From Candidatus Thorarchaeota archaeon (GTDB taxonomy: Archaea; Asgardarchaeota; Thorarchaeia; Thorarchaeales; Thorarchaeaceae): a DNA stretch of 5,157 nucleotides. Below are positions 1-5,157 of the stretch, in pieces. The first letter of the stretch is position 1. Each line of letters begins with the position of its first letter. Position numbers and translations under genes: made by a program. The stretch spans positions 1 to 5,157 of the forward strand of contig JAGLUV010000071.1 in the NCBI GenBank assembly GCA_023134215.1, read 5' to 3'. The notes under the pieces were generated by a model. That model was not told where the DNA came from. It did no database searches and saw only the letters and a list, made by a program, of their open reading frames with translations.

Positions 1-495
1 GCCACTCACAATAAAGGAATCATGAATGGTATCGACGCAGTCGTTGTTGCCACCGGGAATGACTTCCGCGCCATTGAGGCGGGAGCACACAGCTATGCTG
101 CTGTAGGAGGCTATCATTCTCTTACGAAATACGAGAAGGATCCCAATGGAAACCTCGTGGGCAGTATCGAGATTCCAATGGCCGTTGGGCTTGTCGGAGG
201 AGCCACGAAAATCCATCCTGTAGCTAGAGCCTGTGTTAAGATTCTTGGAGTCGAAACCGCACTCGAGCTGGCTCATGTAATAGCAAGTGTGGGTCTAGCG
301 CAGAATTTCGCAGCGCTTAGGGCACTCTCCTCAGAGGGAATACAGAAGGGGCATATGTCACTGCATGCAAGAAACGTGGCGGCCACCGCTGGTGCCAAGG
401 GCAAACTCGTGGACGTGGTTGCAGAGCGGCTCGTGAAAGAGAAGAACGTCAAGGTCGAACGGGCAAAAGAAATCCTTGAAGAGCTCAAGAAGTAG
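1..495 (+). CDS. hmgA: Hydroxymethylglutaryl-CoA reductase, class II, C-terminal part (5' truncated by window)
   Basis: This enzyme reduces HMG-CoA to mevalonate, the committed step of the mevalonate pathway that supplies isoprenoids for archaeal lipids. The frame is open from base 1, so the ATG at 22 is internal and the N-terminal ~260 residues lie upstream. The 164 visible residues match the C-terminal part of class II enzymes such as Pseudomonas mevalonii [12 protein letters not shown] carries the catalytic Lys (residue 5 of the fragment). ATGND carries the catalytic Asp (residue 21), 16 residues later as in P. mevalonii. Next come the class II signature [11 protein letters not shown] and the mobile C-terminal flap, with GHMSLHARN supplying the catalytic His (residue 118). 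Class I enzymes have different sequences at these points. The end is complete, with tandem TAG TAG stops. Cofactor preference (NADH or NADPH) cannot be read from this fragment. The family call is very secure. Confidence 0.96.
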   Translation, partial: ATHNKGIMNGIDAVVVATGNDFRAIEAGAHSYAAVGGYHSLTKYEKDPNGNLVGSIEIPMAVGLVGGATKIHPVARACVKILGVETALELAHVIASVGLAQNFAALRALSSEGIQKGHMSLHARNVAATAGAKGKLVDVVAERLVKEKNVKVERAKEILEELKK

Positions 496-501
496 TAGTC
501 A

Positions 502-529
502 GATTGCTGTCTTCAATGTTCCAGCAATC
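502..529 (+). terminator. Hairpin just after the HMG-CoA reductase stop codon; possible transcript 3' end
   Basis: GATTGCTG (502-509) and CAGCAATC (522-529) are perfect reverse complements. They form an 8-bp stem with a 12-base loop, starting four bases after the second of the two tandem TAG stops. A T5 run follows at 556-560, too far away for a classical intrinsic terminator. Archaeal terminators usually depend on T-rich tracts rather than hairpins, so the role could instead be 3'-end protection or processing. The symmetry is directly seen; the function is a guess. Confidence 0.35.
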
Positions 530-640
530 ATTGAGCGCATTGTCACAGGATGTCATTTTTCGAAGCCCTTACGTCAGGGCAACATATTTCTATGCTACAC
601 GGACACGTAACGATACCTCTTGACATAGAACCAAGCAGGC

Positions 641-1384
641 ATGAGTGTGTTTTCCATGGAAGACGAATGTAGTCAATGGGAGCGGCTAGCTGGAGAATTC
701 GTAGAAGCAGGTCAATTCTATCAGGCCGCGAACCAATACAAACAGGCAGCAGACTGTTACCTAGAAAGGGTTCTTGAAATGGCGAGAAAGTCTGCTGAGT
801 ATTACCACATGCATGCTGAGTCAAGCCTTGAGAAAGGTAATAATCGAGCCGCTTCAACTTCATACTTTGAAGCTGCTACCCAGTACAGACAGACAGGCGA
901 TCTTTCCACCGCGTTAACTCTCTATGAGAATGCAGCTAGGGAGGCGCTCCTAGAGAAGATGACCGAAACGGCCGCGCAATCCTACTTATGGGCGGCTTAT
1001 GCCTGCCACAAGCTGGATAATGCAGAATACTTCTTGACATGCGCCAAGAATATGGGAGACCTATACAAGCAGGCGGCCAGCAAAGCACTGGATGACGGCA
1101 AGGCTGAGCGAGCCGTGATTGATTTCTCTCTGGCGGCAATGGGTTTCGCTACAATTGATAGAACCAAGGATGCACAGGAACTCATCAAAACCGCGAAGAG
1201 GATTATTGACAAGACGAGATGGGACTGGCTTGGTACATTGCTATCATTCAGTGAATCTCTTACCAACAACAAGCTGAATGAAGCAGGCGAGCTCTTGAGG
1301 AAGTTCAAGGAAGAAGATACCATCAAAGAAGTTATGAGTGCATGCCTTGATATTTTGGAAGAGAGGGAGAAACAGAAGAAGTAG
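641..1384 (+). CDS. TPR / alpha-SNAP-like helical repeat protein
   Basis: The 247-residue product is almost entirely alpha-helical and built of degenerate TPR-like hairpins. Examples are residues 16-45 (GEFVEAGQFYQAANQYKQAA), 51-82 (AEYYHMHAESSLEKGNNRAA, then a helix with FEAATQYRQ), 83-105 (TGDLSTALTLYENAAREA) and further pairs to about residue 185. The small-residue and aromatic spacing, with repeated A-A-x-x-Y/F and G-x-x-x-x-A patterns, resembles alpha-SNAP and related TPR proteins. Helices at 195-240 close the protein, followed by a charged tail. No signal peptide, membrane segment or catalytic motif is visible, so a cytosolic scaffold or protein-binding role is likely. An in-frame TAG at 626-628 limits the start to ATG 641 or ATG 656. 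Neither has a convincing Shine-Dalgarno site; 641 is kept as the longer choice. The gene converges on the helical/beta-sandwich gene on the other strand, with 5 bp between stops. The gene is real; its function is unknown. Confidence 0.85.
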   Translation: MSVFSMEDECSQWERLAGEFVEAGQFYQAANQYKQAADCYLERVLEMARKSAEYYHMHAESSLEKGNNRAASTSYFEAATQYRQTGDLSTALTLYENAAREALLEKMTETAAQSYLWAAYACHKLDNAEYFLTCAKNMGDLYKQAASKALDDGKAERAVIDFSLAAMGFATIDRTKDAQELIKTAKRIIDKTRWDWLGTLLSFSESLTNNKLNEAGELLRKFKEEDTIKEVMSACLDILEEREKQKK

Positions 1385-1398
1385 GGATACTATCCTAC
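1381..1398. other. Hairpin spanning the two convergent stop codons
   Basis: GTAGGG (1381-1386) can pair with TATCCTAC positions 1393-1398 to give a 6-bp stem (five Watson-Crick pairs and one G-T) around a six-base loop. It includes the TAG stop of the plus-strand helical protein (1382-1384), and its loop and right arm cover the stop of the minus-strand gene (1390-1392 read in reverse). It may help both convergent transcripts end, but the stem is short and has no flanking T tract. The pairing is directly seen; the role is inferred. Confidence 0.3.
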
Positions 1399-2682
1399 GT
1401 TAATCTGCGATGTCGTGACGATTTCTTGTCCACTGCGCCCATCTGTGGCCTTGACCGTAACAAGCTCTTCTCCATAGGAAATCCCACGCACATAGACTTG
1501 AAGCCGCATTTTCTCATTTGGGCCTAGGAATTGGATTATCTTCTCGTCGCTTCCCAATGAGATTTCAATACCTTCAGATAGCACGATTTCAATGGCTATA
1601 TTCTCAGCCGGGCCATCTCCTGTATTACTGAGTGTTACATCAAGAAATGCATCCTCACCCAGTCCACAAGAAATGCGCTGTGGGGTCATTTCTATCTTAA
1701 GGTCTGACGGCGCCTTTGTAATCAGGAAATCAATCGCATTACTGACCTTATGCACATGAACCTCATCGCCTTCGAGCGTCAGTCTGAATGGACCAACGAT
1801 GCCACCCCCGCTAAGAACGGGCATCACCTCGAATAGCCATGATTCCTCCGTATTCATATCCGGACCAATCTTCGGCTCCTTTGAGAAGACCAAGCTGTTT
1901 GATAGGGTGTACTTGAAATCACAAGCTTTGACAGGAACCGGACACTTGTAGCGGAACTCAAACTCGATGGGAGTTTTAGCGCTCACCTCATTAAACTCCT
2001 GTCCTGCCCACTCGACACGAATCTCAGTTTGAATGGCCAAACGAATGGACTTGTATAGAAACTCAAAGAGATGTACCTCAACAGGCTGCGGCTTAACCTT
2101 GCCAATCTGTTTCTCAAGGTCCTTACTGTCAATAGAATGACCCTCAAACAGTATTCTTACGAATAATTTTGCGAGATTGAGCTCAGTCATTTTCTTCATT
2201 TCAGCGCTTGAAAATCGCTTCTCAGCTTTCCTTAGCACGTTCATGCTCGTATCGAATCGTCTAACAGATAGATGGCATAGAATGGCTAGCGCGATTGCTC
2301 GTCCAGATGCCCGAACTTGCTTAGTTCGGAAAAAGTGATCCGAAGCCTCCGAATAGAGCTCACCCGCCTCATCGAAAGTGCTTTCGACCAAGAGCGTTTC
2401 TGCGGCTTCTCTCTTCATCAACGCCGCCCTTGGATGGTCATTGTTCTGCAAAGCACAGGAGGCTGCCTCACGGAAATACTTGACTGCGAAAACGGGGCCC
2501 TCACCTTCCAAGAAAAGCTTGGCGGCTTTCTCAAACTCGATACTGGCGTAGTCATGAAAACCATCCTCTAGCTCTCCTAGAGCCTTCTCGACGTGTTTCT
2601 TCGCCTTCTTGACTGGGTCTCTGGATAGAAACTTAAACATTAATGAGGTCCTCAGTGCTTCCGCTAAACTAGAATAGAGCAT
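1390..2682 (-). CDS. Helical-repeat protein with two C-terminal beta-sandwich (Ig/CARDB-like) domains
   Basis: I do not recognise a named family for this 430-residue protein. Residues ~22-220 are helical with TPR/alpha-SNAP-like pairs, such as FHDYASIEFEKAAKLFLEGE (42-61), GPVFAVKYFREAASCALQNN (62-81) and the stretch at 103-117 (FDEAGELYSEASDHF). Residues ~221-325 look like a first beta-sandwich, with alternating strands including PIEFEFRYKCPVPVKACDF. Residues ~326-428 form a second one of the CARDB/NEW3 type: VTLSNTGDGPAENIAIEIVL (349-368), then LGPNEKMRLQVYV (386-398). There is no signal peptide or transmembrane segment, which suggests an intracellular adaptor or scaffold; CARDB-like domains are more often found on secreted proteins. 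The start at 2682 is backed by AAAGGAG seven bases upstream; Met15 (2640) is the alternative. It converges with the other helical protein and diverges from the AlaX gene across a 39-bp gap. Confidence 0.88.
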   Translation of the reverse strand: MLYSSLAEALRTSLMFKFLSRDPVKKAKKHVEKALGELEDGFHDYASIEFEKAAKLFLEGEGPVFAVKYFREAASCALQNNDHPRAALMKREAAETLLVESTFDEAGELYSEASDHFFRTKQVRASGRAIALAILCHLSVRRFDTSMNVLRKAEKRFSSAEMKKMTELNLAKLFVRILFEGHSIDSKDLEKQIGKVKPQPVEVHLFEFLYKSIRLAIQTEIRVEWAGQEFNEVSAKTPIEFEFRYKCPVPVKACDFKYTLSNSLVFSKEPKIGPDMNTEESWLFEVMPVLSGGGIVGPFRLTLEGDEVHVHKVSNAIDFLITKAPSDLKIEMTPQRISCGLGEDAFLDVTLSNTGDGPAENIAIEIVLSEGIEISLGSDEKIIQFLGPNEKMRLQVYVRGISYGEELVTVKATDGRSGQEIVTTSQINVG

Positions 2683-2689
2683 TGTCTCT

Positions 2690-2696
2690 CTCCTTT
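2690..2696 (-). promoter_or_regulatory. Shine-Dalgarno site for the minus-strand helical/beta-sandwich gene
   Basis: Read on the minus strand, AAAGGAG lies seven bases before the ATG at 2682-2680, which is an ideal spacing. It decides for the 430-residue form over the internal start at Met15, whose upstream GAGG is weaker. Confidence 0.7.
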
Positions 2697-2710
2697 ATTG
2701 ATTTCGGCTT

Positions 2711-2716
2711 AGGTGA
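2711..2716 (+). promoter_or_regulatory. Shine-Dalgarno site for the AlaX gene
   Basis: AGGTGA matches the canonical anti-Shine-Dalgarno complement over six bases and sits five bases before ATG 2722. The in-frame GTG at 2713-2715 falls inside this site, so it is better read as part of the ribosome binding site than as the start codon. Confidence 0.7.
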
Positions 2717-2721
2717 AAAAG

Positions 2722-3930
2722 ATGACATCGCTCCCGCCGTATTGGGTAGACCCACTGAAAGACCAATTCCTTGTGACAATAGCAGACAGCAGGCCCACAG
2801 AAGAGCACTTCGAAATTACCATAGTGGAGGATGTGGTAAAAGCAGCTGGAGGAGGCCAAGCCGGAGACCGCGGCATTCTAGGAATTAACCAAGAAGAAAT
2901 CGTTGTACGAGATACAATACAGAGGGACGGCATTGCTGTGATGTTGACAGAGAAAGGCCTCACTAAAGGCGTGAAGTCCACATTGGTCATCGATATGGAT
3001 TGGAGGCGATCCATAATGCGGAATCATACTGCCGAACATCTCTTTGCCGCCGCACTGAAAGAAAGATATCCGTTTCTCAAACCAGGTGCGATGTGGATTG
3101 ATGGCAATCACGGAACCGTAGAAATGGTAGGGGGTAAGGTCGGTGTTCAGGAATTGTTCTCTGCTGAGAAGTCCGTCCAAAACGCAATACATCGTGACAT
3201 CACTGTTTCAACTGAAACTGTGAATGCGTCAGAGCTCGACAAGTCGATTCGCGCCCGCGAGAGTGTGGAAGCGAAGCACGAGATGGTGCGGATAGTGCGA
3301 ATCGGAGATTCTGATGCTGCAGCATGTTCTGGTACTCATGTCCTTCGCACAGGAGATATTGGAGTCTTCAAAATAATCGATTACAAGATAGAAGAAGAAT
3401 CTGTGCACGTCGAGTTCGTAACAGGGAATCGCGCAGTGATCATTCTCTATGATTTATTCAATGCAGCGCTGGAGCGCAGACGCAGCCATCCATTTGAGCT
3501 AAAACAGCTTGGTGCGGTGCTTGATAGAGGGAAACATGTATCGTCCGAATTCGCAAAGGTGTTGGAAAAAATGGAGCACCTTCTTGACCGAGGTCCAACA
3601 ATTGAGGATATCGACGGAATCTCATTCAGGCACGAGTTTCTTCCCGGCTTTGAAGTGAGCAACCTCAAGCGCATTCTCAAGAACATCACATTAGATGGGC
3701 CCTCCGCTATACTCTACTTCACGCCAGGCGAAAAATGCAATCTTGTATTCTGGACAAATGACCTACCACATGAGGCAAACATCTACATCAGCGATGTAGT
3801 TACCAAGCTCGGTGGCAGAGGAGGAGGCAGTGAGCAGGTCTATACCGGCGGCTTCTCTGATGTAGATAGTCCAGAAAGAATCTACGACGACTTGGTTGAG
3901 CAAGTTAGAGCGCTGCTGCTACGCAGGTAG
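2722..3930 (+). CDS. alaX: Alanyl-tRNA editing protein AlaX, long form with DHHA1-like C-terminal region
   Basis: AlaX proteins are free-standing relatives of the alanyl-tRNA synthetase editing domain. They hydrolyse mischarged tRNA(Ala), mainly Ser-tRNA(Ala), in the cytosol. Counting from ATG 2722 (402 residues), an N-terminal beta-barrel-like region opens with YWVDP (7-11). It carries the GGGQAGDRG loop (44-52), equivalent to the GGGQPxDxG motif of AlaRS/AlaX. The zinc site follows: HTAEH (His102, His106) and CSGTH (Cys202, His206), so all four metal ligands are present. A helical linker covers ~240-290. The C-terminal part ends in GGRGGGSEQVYTGG (364-377), typical of the DHHA1 domain that binds the tRNA elbow in AlaRS and long AlaX proteins. 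There is no aminoacylation domain, so this is not AlaRS itself. The usual YPEGGGQ context is replaced by VKAAGGGQ. The start is chosen from the AGGTGA site. The gene is divergent from the helical/beta-sandwich gene and is followed on the same strand by the NreA-like gene. Confidence 0.93.
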   Translation: MTSLPPYWVDPLKDQFLVTIADSRPTEEHFEITIVEDVVKAAGGGQAGDRGILGINQEEIVVRDTIQRDGIAVMLTEKGLTKGVKSTLVIDMDWRRSIMRNHTAEHLFAAALKERYPFLKPGAMWIDGNHGTVEMVGGKVGVQELFSAEKSVQNAIHRDITVSTETVNASELDKSIRARESVEAKHEMVRIVRIGDSDAAACSGTHVLRTGDIGVFKIIDYKIEEESVHVEFVTGNRAVIILYDLFNAALERRRSHPFELKQLGAVLDRGKHVSSEFAKVLEKMEHLLDRGPTIEDIDGISFRHEFLPGFEVSNLKRILKNITLDGPSAILYFTPGEKCNLVFWTNDLPHEANIYISDVVTKLGGRGGGSEQVYTGGFSDVDSPERIYDDLVEQVRALLLRR

Positions 3931-4054
3931 GACCATGAGTAAGCGCTTAGGGTAGAAAGGATACTTTCGATAACCTCTCTCCACGATGTGACAATTCCCT
4001 TCACAGAAGATGAGCCTGTGGTAATTGCCTTAGCATTCTGACGTTTCAGATAGC

Positions 4055-5157
4055 GTGGATTCACCCTCTGCAGGGGGTATTATTACGCTATCCAGTCAAT
4101 CTCTAAGAACCCAGATTCAGCTTGAGCAAGTACCAAACTATAGAGCACTCACCGTCTTTAGTCCTCCTGGAATCTTCATGCAGACTAACAAGTACCCCAT
4201 TCTTTCCGGAGGTGTCCTAGCCTCAACAGACCCCTTGGAGTGCCTCTCGATATACGATCATCCAGAAGCATGGGAGGGGCTCAATAGAGAATCTATTCTC
4301 TCCATGCGTCGGCACCTTTACCAATTTGCGATTAATGTCAATGCACGTGACATGCAACCTAGAAATACAATCGAATCCCTGCAGACAATTGCGCTCTCGG
4401 TAACCCCCGTAGCGCTCGGTGTGGAGGTTACCTCCGTGCCTCCACGCCACCTTCACAATAGAGGAGGTCTTCTCCCTTGCAGTCCAATGGTGCAGGTGAA
4501 GTCAATAGATGTCTTGTCCGATCCCGAAATAAGCAATGTTGCCAAGAGAATAACTGAGAAGGACGTGCCTGCCAGCGAATCAATCTGGAGTCTTCTTGAC
4601 TACGATTACTCCCTGGACCGAGTTGTACGTTTGATGTCCGTTGGACTTCTTGGTAGATTGGCTAACCGAAGACTCGTACCTATGAGGAGCGCATACAAAG
4701 CGGTCATAGATTCGTTCATCAGCAGAGCTGTGATGGAACTCGTTGAGAAACCATTCGCTTACATGACTGAGATGTATCTAGCGAATCTTTTCGGGGACAC
4801 GTTCACCATTATCATGCAGCCCGGTGAGCCAAGAGTGGACTACGTCAATATTGAGCTCATAGGTGGGAAGACATCTAGGGGCACGAGCTTCGAGGACCTC
4901 AGATACCCCGACACAGACCCGAAGACATCAGTGTTTGCAGACCATGCACGATTCTCAGTGTATGCCAACCTTGTCAGGAAGAAAATGAGCTGTCATGTCA
5001 TCGTTTTCCATCTGTCTCAAGACCGACGCAACACCATCCTAGGTCCCTGGATTGCAAGGGCTGGTGTGAAGAAAGCTCTGGAGACCTCTCCAGTCTCTCT
5101 TGATACTGATACAAATGTTCAGACGATTCTGGAGTCAGTTCTTCGTCCCGATCTTAA
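4055..5157 (+). CDS. nreA: NreA-like archaeal DNA-repair family protein (3' end beyond window)
   Basis: Frame 2 is open from the TAG at 4031-4033 to the window end, giving at least 367 residues with no stop. The product follows the NreA layout as I recall it from archaeal members. FSPPGIF (35-41) matches SPPSVFVGRYGYP. SIYDHPEAW (65-73) matches the SIYDTPEEW region. SPMVQVKSIDVLSDPEIS (143-160) matches GPSAPLKSLRLAENPKIP. SVGLLGRLANRRLVPMRS (195-212) matches SAGLLGxxxxRKLVPTRWS. DHARFSVYANLVRKKMSCHV (296-315) lies in the C-terminal domain. NreA acts in archaeal DNA-damage repair and usually ends in a PCNA-binding peptide, which would lie outside the window. There is no ATG in the first 41 codons; GTG 4055 is the only usual alternative start, and it has no Shine-Dalgarno site. 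ATG 4178 would cut off the conserved SPPGIF. The usual TRWSITAVDD core reads MRSAYKAVID here, so this may be a divergent paralogue. Confidence 0.8.
   Translation, partial: MDSPSAGGIITLSSQSLRTQIQLEQVPNYRALTVFSPPGIFMQTNKYPILSGGVLASTDPLECLSIYDHPEAWEGLNRESILSMRRHLYQFAINVNARDMQPRNTIESLQTIALSVTPVALGVEVTSVPPRHLHNRGGLLPCSPMVQVKSIDVLSDPEISNVAKRITEKDVPASESIWSLLDYDYSLDRVVRLMSVGLLGRLANRRLVPMRSAYKAVIDSFISRAVMELVEKPFAYMTEMYLANLFGDTFTIIMQPGEPRVDYVNIELIGGKTSRGTSFEDLRYPDTDPKTSVFADHARFSVYANLVRKKMSCHVIVFHLSQDRRNTILGPWIARAGVKKALETSPVSLDTDTNVQTILESVLRPDL
4063..4078 (+). other. G/C-rich hairpin at the 5' end of the NreA-like gene
   Basis: ACCCTC (4063-4068) pairs with GGGGGT (4073-4078) through five Watson-Crick pairs and one G-T pair, around a TGCA loop. 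It begins eight bases inside the frame if GTG 4055 is the start, and lies in the leader if translation starts later. It could affect ribosome access, or be chance. Only the pairing is directly supported. Confidence 0.25.

Noticed and set aside
565..580. Small inverted repeat GCCCT/AGGGC with a six-base loop after a T5 run, as a terminator or operator
   Set aside because: The stem is only 5 bp, the T run is on the wrong side for a plus-strand terminator, and such short symmetry is expected by chance.
581..592. A/T-rich ACATATTT as a TATA box for the gene at 641
   Set aside because: The spacing is plausible, but the match to the archaeal TATA consensus is weak and no upstream BRE is clear.
2317..2571. 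84-residue plus-strand open frame inside the helical/beta-sandwich gene
   Set aside because: It lies wholly opposite a well-supported gene with good protein-like sequence and a strong ribosome binding site. Its own product shows no family features.
2713..2715. GTG as the start codon of the AlaX gene
   Set aside because: It lies inside the AGGTGA Shine-Dalgarno site that is well spaced for ATG 2722, and it would add only three residues.
3943..4038. Short plus-strand open stretch in frame 1 with protein-like composition (TIPFTEDEPVV)
   Set aside because: It has no ATG, is about 31 codons long between stops and matches nothing I recognise. It could be a remnant, but that cannot be supported.
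3882..4064. 60-residue minus-strand open frame across the end of the AlaX gene and the following gap
   Set aside because: It would start at a GTG with a poorly spaced upstream purine run, it overlaps the AlaX 3' end, and its Ser-rich composition is typical of an antisense shadow.
4223..4456. 77-residue minus-strand open frame
   Set aside because: It lies opposite the NreA-like frame, which is open for over 1.1 kb and matches a known family.

Overview
The window looks like a piece of an archaeal chromosome with moderate G+C content. It holds five genes, two of them cut by the window edges. The archaeal assignment rests on the gene set: a mevalonate-pathway HMG-CoA reductase, a long free-standing alanyl-tRNA editing protein (AlaX with a DHHA1-like tail), and a protein of the archaeal NreA DNA-repair family. 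Frequent AGA/AGG arginine and ATA isoleucine codons agree. A class II (bacterial-type) HMG-CoA reductase next to alpha-SNAP/TPR-like helical proteins would suit an Asgard-type archaeon, such as the Thorarchaeota/Lokiarchaeota group. That finer placement is inference, not proof.

Layout: (1) 1-495 (+), the C-terminal 164 residues of class II HMG-CoA reductase, ending in two tandem stop codons followed at once by an 8-bp hairpin. (2) 496-640, a non-coding gap. (3) 641-1384 (+), a 247-residue all-helical TPR/alpha-SNAP-like protein. (4) 1390-2682 (-), a 430-residue protein that converges on the previous gene with 5 bp between stop codons. It has an N-terminal helical-repeat half and a C-terminal half of two beta-sandwich domains. 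(5) 2683-2721, a 39-bp divergent gap carrying one Shine-Dalgarno site on each strand. (6) 2722-3930 (+), the AlaX-type alanyl-tRNA editing hydrolase. (7) 3931-4054, a short gap. (8) 4055 to the window end (+), a divergent NreA-like protein whose reading frame lacks an ATG for its first 41 codons and has no stop inside the window.

The flanking genes are housekeeping: isoprenoid lipid synthesis, tRNA proofreading and probable DNA repair. The part I cannot name is the central convergent pair at 641-2682. Both products contain alpha-helical repeats resembling alpha-SNAP/TPR proteins, and one adds cytosolic Ig-like/CARDB-like beta-sandwiches. A helical scaffold followed by beta-sandwiches recalls eukaryotic trafficking adaptors and tethers, but this is a resemblance by eye only. 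I see no mobile element, CRISPR array, tRNA or rRNA gene.
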